Origin: DATIJJ01 sp039936115
GTDB taxonomy: Bacteria > Pseudomonadota > Gammaproteobacteria > DSM-16500
Length of the DNA stretch: 14,276 bases
Assembly (NCBI GenBank): GCA_039936115.1
Contig: JBDTIZ010000310.1
Coordinates: forward strand, 1 to 14,276
Direction of reading: 5' to 3'
In this document: piece after piece, positions 7,740 to 14,276 of the stretch
How the letters are laid out: every line of letters starts with the position of its first letter
How positions within the stretch are numbered: the stretch's first letter is position 1
Notes under the pieces: generated by a model
Database searches by the model: none
What the model saw: only the letters and a program-made list of their open reading frames with translations
Told to the model about the DNA's origin: nothing
Translations under genes and position numbers: made by a program

Positions 7740-8165
7740 ATGACAAGTGTGACACTACGTTTAGATATCGCAAGCGCTGAAGAAGAAATTTTTTCTGGTG
7801 AAGCAGAAATGGTTTTTGTAACTGGCGAAGTAGGCGAGCTCGGCATTGCGCCAGGTCACGCGCCATTAATCACGTCGCTGAAACCAGGAAATATTCGCGC
7901 TATATTGCCGAATAAGACAGAAGAAATTTTTTATGTTTCAAGCGGCATGTTGGAAGTTCAACCTTATGTTGCAACAGTGCTAGCGGATACTATTTTACGC
8001 GCACGCGACATTGATGAAGCTGCAGCGCTAGCAGCCAAAGAGCATGCCGAAAAAATGCTGCATGATCATAGCTCTGAAATTGATTTCGCTAAAGCGACTG
8101 CTGAGTTGGCTGAAGCGATTGCACAAATTCGCGCTGTTCGGCGTCTGAAAAAGAACGCGAAATAA
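7740..8165 (+). CDS. atpC: F1Fo ATP synthase subunit epsilon
   Basis: Epsilon joins gamma to the c-ring and can inhibit ATP hydrolysis through its C-terminal helices. The 141-residue product (E. coli: 139) has the N-terminal beta-sandwich (about 1-84) with the family motif GELGIAPGHAPL (32-43). A C-terminal helical hairpin (about 88-140) is rich in Ala, Glu and Lys. AAGG sits 9 nt upstream of the ATG, overlapping the end of atpD, and the gap to atpD is 11 nt. It is the last gene of the operon. No convincing intrinsic terminator follows directly; a short hairpin lies at 8206-8231. Confidence 0.96.
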   Translation: MTSVTLRLDIASAEEEIFSGEAEMVFVTGEVGELGIAPGHAPLITSLKPGNIRAILPNKTEEIFYVSSGMLEVQPYVATVLADTILRARDIDEAAALAAKEHAEKMLHDHSSEIDFAKATAELAEAIAQIRAVRRLKKNAK

Positions 8166-8205
8166 AGGTTTTTTCTAAACGTTTTCGTGGGGTCGGACAT
8201 AGAGA

Positions 8206-8231
8206 CTTGTCATCTTCGCAGAAATGACAGG
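8206..8231. repeat. Short palindrome downstream of the atp operon
   Basis: CTTGTCAT (8206-8213) pairs with ATGACAGG (8224-8231), with one T-G wobble, around the 10-nt loop CTTCGCAGAA. The layout (GTCAT, a CGC-containing centre, ATGAC) resembles a decayed copy of the extragenic palindromes common in gammaproteobacteria. It could slow or end transcription of the atp operon but lacks a T-run. Confidence 0.45.
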
Positions 8232-8305
8232 CCTGAATGTTCGCCTCAACAAGATAGTGTTCTAAAACGGTATAATTCGCTCTATTCAAGTTAACTACAA
8301 GCCAG

Positions 8306-8335
8306 TTTAAATTCTGAAAAACAACCTAATATAAT
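8306..8335 (+). promoter_or_regulatory. Possible promoter of the amino-acid dehydrogenase gene
   Basis: A consensus TATAAT (8330-8335) lies 18 bp downstream of TTTAAA (8306-8311), a four-of-six match to the -35. The implied start is about 55 nt before the ATG at 8396. A second perfect TATAAT at 8271-8276 lacks a recognisable -35 at the right distance. Consensus match only. Confidence 0.4.
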
Positions 8336-8395
8336 CAGATTGACTACACGTCGCAGGGATAGTAAAAGAGAATATTTCCGAGGGAGAATTATAAA

Positions 8396-9514
8396 ATGGA
8401 TGTATTAGAAAAAACAATAAAGGATGTTGCAATGAAAGAGTCTGCTTTAAATAACACTAAAAAACATCACCACACACAGTTAGATGGACTTTTTCGTTAC
8501 GCAGATCTTCTCAAGTTTGGCGAAGTCCATATTAAATTCGACCAAGCAACTGGCCTAAAAGCTATTGTAGCGATCCATAATTTAAAACGAGGACCGGCGA
8601 TTGGCGGTTGTCGACTCTATACTTACCAAACGACAGATGCAGCATTAGAAGACGCATTACGCTTGGCTTATATGATGAGTTTTAAAGCTTCCATCAGTAA
8701 TCTCAATCATGGCGGTGCTAAAGCGGTATTGATCAAACCTAAAGTGATTAAAGATCGCAAAGCCTATCTTGAAGCGTTCGCTGATTTTGTAAATGAGTTA
8801 GGCGGACGTTATATCACGGCGGTTGATAGTGGCACGTCAACTGATGATATGGATATTATTGCTAAACGCACACCTTATGTCACTTGCACTACAATTTCAG
8901 GTGTAGGCAACGATCCATCTCCCCAGACCGCTTATGGTGTTAGACGCGGTGTCGAAGCTGCGGTGAAATTTAAACTAAATCGTGATTCCCTGACAGATAT
9001 TCATATTGCTATTCAAGGCGCAGGACATGTCGGTTATGCGCTAGCCAAAGAATGTTATGAGCGCGGTGCGCGAATAACAATATGTGACGTTAATCAAGCG
9101 GCATTACAACGTTGTGTTGAAGAATTTGGCGCAACAATCGTCGCACCAGAAGATATTTACGATGTTAAAGCAGATGTTTTTGCGCCGTGCGCTTTTGGTT
9201 CTGTTTTAAATTCACATACGATTAAGCGATTGCAAACATCAATTGTTGCAGGATCGGCAAATAATCAGCTCGCCCATCAACATCATGGTGTGTTGCTTCA
9301 TGAGCGCGGTATTCTTTATGCGCCTGATTTTTTAATTAATGCAGGCGGTTTAATTTATGTCGCTGCTGTGTATGATCTTGCGAATTTAGAGCAGGCAAGA
9401 AATCAAGTTGGGGATATTTATCATACAGCGACGGATCTTTTTCAGCGAGCAGAGCGTGAGAGATGTTCGACGAATGAGATGGCTGAGAGAATTGCGATTG
9501 AACGATTGGAGTAG
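8396..9514 (+). CDS. Leu/Phe/Val/Glu-family amino-acid dehydrogenase, probably leucine dehydrogenase
   Basis: This enzyme family reversibly deaminates branched-chain or other amino acids to 2-oxo acids with NAD+. The order of motifs matches Bacillus leucine dehydrogenase. They are a glycine-rich substrate loop GPAIGGCRLYTY (66-77), Lys97 in MMSFKAS (substrate-binding Lys68), and Lys109 in HGGAKAVL (catalytic Lys80). Asp144 in TAVDSGTSTDDMDII is the catalytic Asp115. NDPSPQTAYGV (172-182) joins the domains. A Rossmann fold has GAGHVG (208-213) and Asp231, favouring NAD+ over NADP+, and GSANNQ (286-291) follows. Two oddities: the usual Glu before the catalytic Asp is Val143, and NAGGVINV is here NAGGLIYV (315-322). 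The first 29 or so residues are an extension rich in His and Lys. The ATG at 8396 has AGGGAG 9 nt upstream, but an ATG at 8432 has an equally good AAAGGA 7 nt upstream. Substrate is uncertain. Confidence 0.85.
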   Translation: MDVLEKTIKDVAMKESALNNTKKHHHTQLDGLFRYADLLKFGEVHIKFDQATGLKAIVAIHNLKRGPAIGGCRLYTYQTTDAALEDALRLAYMMSFKASISNLNHGGAKAVLIKPKVIKDRKAYLEAFADFVNELGGRYITAVDSGTSTDDMDIIAKRTPYVTCTTISGVGNDPSPQTAYGVRRGVEAAVKFKLNRDSLTDIHIAIQGAGHVGYALAKECYERGARITICDVNQAALQRCVEEFGATIVAPEDIYDVKADVFAPCAFGSVLNSHTIKRLQTSIVAGSANNQLAHQHHGVLLHERGILYAPDFLINAGGLIYVAAVYDLANLEQARNQVGDIYHTATDLFQRAERERCSTNEMAERIAIERLE

Positions 9515-9580
9515 TGCTCAGTCTTGACGCTACTTTGCCACGTCGTCACCTGATTCTGTCAAATCGACACTTGCAACCAC

Positions 9581-9608
9581 TGTCCCCCGCACTTGTTGCG
9601 GGGTGACA
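9581..9608. repeat. Dispersed palindrome, copy 1 (ccccgca-cttgt-tgcgggg)
   Basis: CCCCGCA (9585-9591) and TGCGGGG (9597-9603) form a perfect 7-bp stem with loop CTTGT. An outer TGTC/GACA pairing (9581-9584 with 9605-9608) has one bulged base. The same core occurs twice more at 14169-14189 and 14255-14275. Here it sits between the convergent dehydrogenase and parC genes. No T-run follows on either strand. Confidence 0.8.
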
Positions 9609-9612
9609 GCAG

Positions 9613-9641
9613 TCACAAGTGCGGCATGACCGCGCTTGTGA
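9613..9641. terminator. Hairpin between convergent genes, possible bidirectional terminator
   Basis: TCACAAGTGCGG (9613-9624) pairs with CCGCGCTTGTGA (9630-9641) over 12 bp around the 5-nt loop CATGA; the single mismatch is a G-U pair in plus-strand RNA. It lies 6 nt beyond the parC stop on the minus strand and about 100 nt after the dehydrogenase stop. GTGAC (9603-9607) with GTCAC (9612-9616) offers a competing small hairpin that bridges it to the neighbouring palindrome. There is no clear T-run, so the terminator role is inferred from stem strength and position. Confidence 0.5.
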
Positions 9642-9646
9642 GAAAC

Positions 9647-11881
9647 TTAACCATCACTCACCCCAAGTGAATCCACTCGTTGAAACGTACGCGGTAATTT
9701 ATTCCCACGTCGCCCACGATCGCCCAGATAATGTTTCCAATCATTCGGCTTCAACTTCAATTGCTTACTTCCCGATTTAATCACCAAGATTTGATTCATA
9801 CCTACTATCGCAATATCCACAATAAATTCTTCGCGAGTGATAACACGACTACCCGGTATGCCTAAAATTTTATTGCCTTTGCCTTTGGAAAGTTCTGGAA
9901 TTTCTTTCAATGGAAAAAGCAACAAATGCCCAGTGTTCGTCACTGCCGCAATTAAATCCGTTTCTTGATTTTTGATTAATCTTGGTTGTAACGGTTTAGA
10001 GCCTTTGGGCAAGCTGAGTGCCGCTTTGCCGTTTTTATTTTTGCCATATAATTCTTGCAGCGACACAACAAAGCCATACCCTGCATCAGATGCCAATAAA
10101 AATTTCTGTTCGCCATCGCCAAACATCACAGCAATAAATTGTGCGTTGGGTTCTGGATTCAAACGACCAGTGAGCGGTTCGCCTTGACCGCGCGCGGAAG
10201 GCAATGTGTGGGCTGGCAATGAATAAGCACGGCCTGTCGTATCTAAAAATACAGCAGGTTGATTGCTGCGACCCAATGCCGCGGAAAGAAATTCATCACC
10301 GGATTTGTAACTTAAACTAAGTGGATCCACTTCATGTCCTTTTGCCGCACGCACCCAACCCATGCTAGATAAAACAACTGTCATAGGCTCAGTCGGTAAA
10401 ATTTCCGTTTCACTCATCGCTTGCGCTTCTTTGCGCGTGACGATGGGTGAGCGACGTGCATCACCAAATTTTTCCGCATCACTCGTAAGTTCTTTGCGAA
10501 TTAATTTTTTCAAGCGTGCATTAGACGAAAGTGTTTGCTCAATATCAGCTTGCTCAGCAGAAAGTTCTTTCTGTTCGCCGCGGATTTGCATTTCTTCAAG
10601 ACGTGCTAAGTGTCGCAATTTGATTTCAAGAATAGCTTCAGCTTGTTCATCGCTTAATTTGAATCGTTTAATCAATTTTGCTTTAGGTTCATCTTCTTTA
10701 CGGATAATTTCAATCACTTCGTCTAAATTCAGATAAGCAATCAGCAAGCCCGCCAAAATATGTAAACGATGTATGACATTATCTAAGCGATATTGCAATC
10801 TACGTTTCACAGTTGTCAGTCGGAATTCCAACCATTCTTTTAGGATGACCAATAAGTTTTTGACTTCGGGTCGTCCATTTAAACCAATCATGTTTAAATT
10901 GGCTCGATAACTGCGCTCTAATTCTGTCGTCGCAAACAAATGCGCCATCAGCATTTCAATGTCCACACGATTAGAACGTGGGATAATAACTAAACGCGTT
11001 GGATTTTCATGGTCCGATTCATCGCGCAGATCAGACACAAGCGGCAATTTTTTATTTTGCATTTGATCGGCAATTTGTTCTAACACTTTACCGCCGGACA
11101 CTTGATGAGGTAACGCTGTTATAATAATTTCATCTTCTTCAACCGTATAAACTGCACGCATACGAATTGAACCATTACCTGTGCGATACATCTCATGCAA
11201 ATCTTTGCGAGACGTAATAATTTCAGCTTCAGTTGGAAAATCAGGCGCAGGGATATGCTCACAAATTTCAGCCAATGTAGCGTTAGGATGATCAAGCAAA
11301 TGCAGCAACGCGTTAACGACTTCACGCAAATTATGCGGCGGAATATCTGTCGCCATGCCGACTGCAATACCTGTAGTTCCATTGAGTAATACATTGGGTA
11401 AGCGCGCTGGCAGCAATCCTGGCTCTTCTAATGTGCCGTCAAAATTCGGCAGCCATTCCACAGTGCCTTGACCTAACTCTGCTAATAACACATCGGCATA
11501 GGCTGATAATCGCGATTCGGTATAACGCATCGCAGCAAATGATTTTGGATCATCCGTTGATCCCCAGTTGCCTTGACCTTCGACCAATGGATGACGATAC
11601 GAAAACGGCTGCGCCATCAAAACCATTGCTTCATAACAAGCCATATCACCATGCGGATGGAACTTACCGAGTACGTCACCGACTGTGCGAGCGGATTTTT
11701 TAAATTTTGCAGTGGCTTTTAAGCCGAGCTCAGACATCGCATAGATAATACGTCGTTGAACGGGTTTTAAGCCATCACCGATGTGCGGCAATGCACGGTC
11801 TAAAATAACGTACATGGAATATTCAAGATACGCTTTTTCCGTAAATTCCATTACGGGCATTTGTTCAGCAATAGTGTTCAT
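9647..11881 (-). CDS. parC: DNA topoisomerase IV subunit A
   Basis: ParC is the DNA-breaking and rejoining subunit of topoisomerase IV, which unlinks replicated chromosomes. The 744 residues (E. coli: 752) align from the first helix to the C-terminus. The active-site Tyr120 lies in AAMRYTESRL, numbered exactly as in E. coli, with Arg119 before it. LLNGTTGIAVGMATDIPPHN is in the breakage-reunion core, and a long coiled coil with KIRGEQ-type sequence (MQIRGEQKEL) follows. The C-terminal domain (from about residue 495) has degenerate pinwheel repeats including LSKGKGNKI and ends near GDRGRRG. In the quinolone-resistance-determining region, HPHGDMACYEAM has Met80 where E. coli has Ser80; Glu84 is retained. 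The ATG has AGAGG 4 nt upstream. It follows parE by 50 nt on the same strand, so the two are probably cotranscribed. Confidence 0.97.
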   Translation of the reverse strand: MNTIAEQMPVMEFTEKAYLEYSMYVILDRALPHIGDGLKPVQRRIIYAMSELGLKATAKFKKSARTVGDVLGKFHPHGDMACYEAMVLMAQPFSYRHPLVEGQGNWGSTDDPKSFAAMRYTESRLSAYADVLLAELGQGTVEWLPNFDGTLEEPGLLPARLPNVLLNGTTGIAVGMATDIPPHNLREVVNALLHLLDHPNATLAEICEHIPAPDFPTEAEIITSRKDLHEMYRTGNGSIRMRAVYTVEEDEIIITALPHQVSGGKVLEQIADQMQNKKLPLVSDLRDESDHENPTRLVIIPRSNRVDIEMLMAHLFATTELERSYRANLNMIGLNGRPEVKNLLVILKEWLEFRLTTVKRRLQYRLDNVIHRLHILAGLLIAYLNLDEVIEIIRKEDEPKAKLIKRFKLSDEQAEAILEIKLRHLARLEEMQIRGEQKELSAEQADIEQTLSSNARLKKLIRKELTSDAEKFGDARRSPIVTRKEAQAMSETEILPTEPMTVVLSSMGWVRAAKGHEVDPLSLSYKSGDEFLSAALGRSNQPAVFLDTTGRAYSLPAHTLPSARGQGEPLTGRLNPEPNAQFIAVMFGDGEQKFLLASDAGYGFVVSLQELYGKNKNGKAALSLPKGSKPLQPRLIKNQETDLIAAVTNTGHLLLFPLKEIPELSKGKGNKILGIPGSRVITREEFIVDIAIVGMNQILVIKSGSKQLKLKPNDWKHYLGDRGRRGNKLPRTFQRVDSLGVSDG

Positions 11882-11931
11882 TGTGCCTCTGATAAATTTT
11901 TAAAACTTCTGTCATGCTAGCGCAGCGAATT

Positions 11932-13827
11932 TTACACCACAGTCCCAGCCAAATTTCCTTTCTTCTCAAGCCAGCTCTTACGATCTTGCGCACGTTTTTT
12001 TCCAAGCAACATATCAAGCATCTTGTCCGTATGATCATGTTCTTTAATCGTCAGCTGCACTAATCGACGAGTATTAGGATCCATTGTCGTTTCGCGTAAT
12101 TGTAAAGGATTCATCTCCCCTAATCCTTTAAAACGAATCACATTCACTTTGCCTTTTTTATTTTCGGCAGCGATACGATCCAGTACGCCTTGTTTTTCTG
12201 CATCATCCAGTGCGTAATAAATTTCTTTGCCATAATCGATGCGATAAAGCGGCGGCATAGCAACACACACGTGACCTGCCGCGACTAAGGGGCGAAAATG
12301 TTTCACAAACAAAGCACACAATAATGTTGCTATGTGTGAACCGTCTGAATCTGCATCCGCTAGAATACAAATTTTTCCATAACGTAAACCCGTTAAATCA
12401 GGTTTGCCAGGTTCAATGCCAATGGCAACGGAAATATCATGTACTTCTTGCGATGCAAGTACTTGGGAAGAGTCAACTTCCCACGTGTTAAGAATTTTTC
12501 CGCGCAACGGCATAATTGCTTGAAATTCACGACTACGTGCTTGTTTTGCCGAGCCACCCGCGGAGTCACCTTCCACTAAAAATAATTCTGTGCGACTGAC
12601 ATCTTGCAAAGAACAATCAACTAATTTGCCAGGCAGTGCAGGACCTGCAGTCACTTTTTTACGGACAACAGTTTGTGCGGCTTTTAACCGTTTTTGAGCA
12701 TTGGCGATTGCAAGGTTTGCTAATGCTTCACCGATCTGAACATTTTGATTTAAGTAAAGGCTGAACGCATCTTTCACGACGCCTGACACGAAGCTCGCGC
12801 ATTCACGAGACGATAAACGTTCTTTCGTTTGACCTGAAAATTGTGGGTCATGTAATTTCACCGAAATAATATGTGCGCAACGATCCCACACATCTTCTGG
12901 TGCGAGTTTTATTCCGCGGGGTAATAAATTGCGGAATTCACAAAAGTCACGCAAGGCTTCAAGTAAGCCTAATCGAAACCCATTCACATGTGTGCCACCT
13001 TGCGGCGTTGGAATTAAGTTCACATAACTTTCAGCAACGACTTCGCCGTCTTCTGGCAACCAAAATGCTGCCCAATCGACGGTTTCTTGATTGCCAGTAA
13101 AAGACCCAATAAACGGCTCATCTGGAAAATGTTCTGCTTTGCCAATCGATTCAATTAAATAATTGGGTAAACCATTTTCGTAAAACCATTCTTGTGTTTC
13201 ATTAGTATGTTCATCATGAAATGAAACATGCAAGCCAGGACACAAGACGGCTTTAGCTTGTAAAGTATGTCTTAATTTGTTGACGACGAAGCGTGCAGAA
13301 TCAAAATATTTATCGTTAGGAATAAAACGAATACTGGTTCCTGTTTCACGTTTATTCACTGTGCCGATTTTTTTCAGCTCAGACGTTTTTTCGCCGTTTT
13401 TGAATTGAATGTGATAAATAGAACCGTCACGTTTAATTTTAACATCTAATAATACCGACAGTGCGTTCACGACTGAAATCCCAACCCCATGCAAACCACC
13501 GGAAAAACGGTATTGTTTATTGGAAAATTTTGCGCCGCTATGTAGCTTAGTTAGAATTAATTCAACGCCAGACAAACCTTCTTCAGGATGGATATCCACG
13601 GGCATGCCGCGGCCATCATCGACAACTTCTAAAGAACCATCTTTATAGAGCGTCACTTGCACCGTTGTTGCGTGTCCTTCCATGGCTTCATCGACACTAT
13701 TATCAATGGCTTCGCGTGCCAAGTGGTTAGGATTTGTCGTATCGGTATACATCCCCGGACGGCGTCGTACCGGTTCAAGCCCGCTTAATACTTCAATCGA
13801 TTCGGCATTGTATTGATTGGATTTCAT
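11932..13827 (-). CDS. parE: DNA topoisomerase IV subunit B
   Basis: ParE supplies ATP-driven gating for topoisomerase IV. The 631 residues (E. coli: 630) contain the GHKL ATPase with EAIDNSVDEA (39-48, Asn43 and Glu47), DDGRGMPVDIHPEEG (70-84) and GGLHGVGISVVNALS (110-124). A transducer domain contains the conserved GGTHVNG (277-283). The TOPRIM domain has EGDSAGG (419-425) and the metal-binding DADSDG (491-496). RFKGLGEMN lies near the C-terminus. These features, the short TOPRIM without a gyrase-type insert, and the pairing with parC separate it from GyrB. The ATG at 13827 gives an N-terminus matching E. coli ParE (YNAESIEVLSGLEPVRRRPG), but its Shine-Dalgarno is weak, with only a GGAA about 12 nt upstream. 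It precedes parC in the operon. Confidence 0.97.
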   Translation of the reverse strand: MKSNQYNAESIEVLSGLEPVRRRPGMYTDTTNPNHLAREAIDNSVDEAMEGHATTVQVTLYKDGSLEVVDDGRGMPVDIHPEEGLSGVELILTKLHSGAKFSNKQYRFSGGLHGVGISVVNALSVLLDVKIKRDGSIYHIQFKNGEKTSELKKIGTVNKRETGTSIRFIPNDKYFDSARFVVNKLRHTLQAKAVLCPGLHVSFHDEHTNETQEWFYENGLPNYLIESIGKAEHFPDEPFIGSFTGNQETVDWAAFWLPEDGEVVAESYVNLIPTPQGGTHVNGFRLGLLEALRDFCEFRNLLPRGIKLAPEDVWDRCAHIISVKLHDPQFSGQTKERLSSRECASFVSGVVKDAFSLYLNQNVQIGEALANLAIANAQKRLKAAQTVVRKKVTAGPALPGKLVDCSLQDVSRTELFLVEGDSAGGSAKQARSREFQAIMPLRGKILNTWEVDSSQVLASQEVHDISVAIGIEPGKPDLTGLRYGKICILADADSDGSHIATLLCALFVKHFRPLVAAGHVCVAMPPLYRIDYGKEIYYALDDAEKQGVLDRIAAENKKGKVNVIRFKGLGEMNPLQLRETTMDPNTRRLVQLTIKEHDHTDKMLDMLLGKKRAQDRKSWLEKKGNLAGTVV

Positions 13828-13872
13828 AGGTTTTGCTAGTTCCGTTTGGCTTGGTTGGCAGTAAGTGTGAGA

Positions 13873-13901
13873 GATATATCTTTTTGTTATGTGGTTGTAA
13901 A
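13873..13901 (-). promoter_or_regulatory. Probable sigma-70 promoter of parE-parC
   Basis: On the minus strand TTTACA (13901-13896, five of six -35 bases) and TATATC (13878-13873, four of six -10 bases) are separated by exactly 17 bp. Transcription would start near 13866, leaving a leader of about 40 nt before parE. This is the only well-spaced pair I found in the parE upstream region. Confidence 0.5.
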
Positions 13902-14009
13902 GCGGCTTTATTGGATTTTATGTGTGGGTGTTTGCTGGGCTGATGCCTTTTGTGCTTATAACCAGATGAATTTTATGATATTTTTTTAAAACAATTTGTT
14001 TTCTTTACG
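13902..14009. other. Non-coding AT-rich stretch upstream of parE
   Basis: No gene, RNA or recognised regulatory motif is visible here; it is part of about 450 nt without a gene (13828-14276). The only structure is an AT-rich palindrome, AAAACAA (13988-13994) and TTGTTTT (13996-14002), around one central T, which could bind a protein but has no matching consensus I know. Confidence 0.5.
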
Positions 14010-14160
14010 CCACTGTCACTCAGCACCCCACATCACCGTCACTCATCACCGTCACTCAGTACTCTGCATCACTGTCACTCAGTACCCTACATCACTGTCA
14101 CCCTGTACTCTACCTCACTGTCACTCCGCGCCCTACATCACTGTCACCCCGCGCCCTACA
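14010..14160. repeat. 23-bp tandem repeat array
   Basis: Six full 23-bp units start at 14010, 14046, 14069, 14092, 14115 and 14138, with a 13-bp partial unit at 14033-14045. The consensus is close to TCACTGTCACYCNGYRC followed by YCTACA. The next unit (from 14161) begins identically, TCACTGTCACCCCGC, but runs straight into the palindrome at 14169. Units nearest the palindrome match its arm best, and those farther left drift away. The period is not a multiple of three and there are no unique spacers, so it is neither coding nor CRISPR. Confidence 0.9.
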
Positions 14161-14168
14161 TCACTGTC

Positions 14169-14189
14169 ACCCCGCACTTGTTGCGGGGT
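14169..14189. repeat. Dispersed palindrome, copy 2
   Basis: ACCCCGCA (14169-14176) and TGCGGGGT (14182-14189) form a perfect 8-bp stem around CTTGT. The copy is preceded by TCACTGTC, shared with the 23-bp repeats, and followed by CCGGG. It is in the same orientation as copy 1 and opposite to copy 3. Confidence 0.85.
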
Positions 14190-14254
14190 CCGGGCTTTAA
14201 TAATAAAAAACACATTTTATTTTTTTAATGACTTTTTTATGTTTTTGATTCCAG

Positions 14255-14275
14255 ACCCCGCAACAAGTGCGGGGT
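14255..14275. repeat. Dispersed palindrome, copy 3 (inverted, at the window edge)
   Basis: ACCCCGCA (14255-14262) and TGCGGGGT (14268-14275) enclose ACAAG, the reverse complement of the CTTGT loop of copies 1 and 2. Read on the minus strand it shares with copy 2 the core plus a following TCNGG, which defines its orientation. The window ends 1 nt later, so its outer flank is not seen. About 65 nt of very T/A-rich DNA separates copies 2 and 3. Confidence 0.85.
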
Positions 14276-14276
14276 G

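Noticed and set aside
8089..8289. 66-codon minus-strand frame overlapping the end of atpC
   Set aside because: No family resemblance; it runs antisense through atpC and across the short palindrome, and has no supporting start signal.
10362..10736. Long open frames antisense to parC and other conserved genes
   Set aside because: They lie opposite highly conserved coding sequence and show no motif or ribosome-binding site of their own; they are shadows of codon usage.
13342..13357. parS-like sequence (TGTTTCACGT half-site) inside parE
   Set aside because: Only 11 of 16 positions match the consensus and the second half is not palindromic; it encodes a conserved stretch of ParE, so chance is the simplest explanation.
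14010..14160. CRISPR array
   Set aside because: Units abut each other with no unique spacers, and no cas gene is present in the window.
1..14276. A novel multi-gene system
   Set aside because: Every substantial coding region is assigned to a known housekeeping family in a conventional order; the unusual signals are single residues and non-coding repeats.

Overview
This is a housekeeping stretch of a gammaproteobacterial chromosome. The ParC, ParE and ATP synthase proteins follow the Escherichia coli proteins nearly residue for residue, and parB lying directly before the atp operon is a classical gammaproteobacterial arrangement. The moderately AT-rich composition, a leucine-dehydrogenase-type enzyme, and GC-rich palindromes around a ccccgca/tgcgggg core would fit a Legionellales (Legionella/Coxiella-like) bacterium. 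That placement is an inference from remembered family patterns, not a search result.

Layout, left to right. Positions 1-249 contain no gene I can support; they hold a possible promoter and an inverted repeat in the probable leader of parB. parB (250-1128, +) is followed by a perfect 12-bp GC-rich palindrome and then a probable promoter for the ATP synthase operon. The operon is complete and in canonical order: atpI, atpB (a), atpE (c), atpF (b), atpH (delta), atpA (alpha), atpG (gamma), atpD (beta), atpC (epsilon), positions 1340-8165. Genes overlap or sit 6-40 nt apart. atpE carries a perfect AGGAGG preceded by a T-rich tract, in keeping with the high copy number of subunit c. After a 230-nt gap comes an amino-acid dehydrogenase of the Leu/Phe/Val/Glu family (8396-9514, +). 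It converges on the topoisomerase IV pair encoded on the minus strand, parE (13827-11932) then parC (11881-9647). The 132-nt convergent gap holds two hairpins, one of them a copy of the window's dispersed palindrome.

The last 450 nt, upstream of parE, are non-coding. They contain a good parE promoter, an array of 23-bp tandem repeats that grades into a palindromic element, and a second copy of that palindrome facing it from the window edge.

Functionally, ParB acts in origin segregation, F1Fo ATP synthase in energy coupling (the c-subunit residues suggest protons rather than sodium), the dehydrogenase in amino-acid oxidation, and ParE2ParC2 in decatenation. I see no phage, defence, transposase, CRISPR or secondary-metabolite genes and no undescribed multi-gene system. 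The points most worth a second look are methionine at the quinolone-determining Ser80 position of ParC, the repeat array that looks derived from a dispersed palindrome, and unusual active-site residues in the dehydrogenase.
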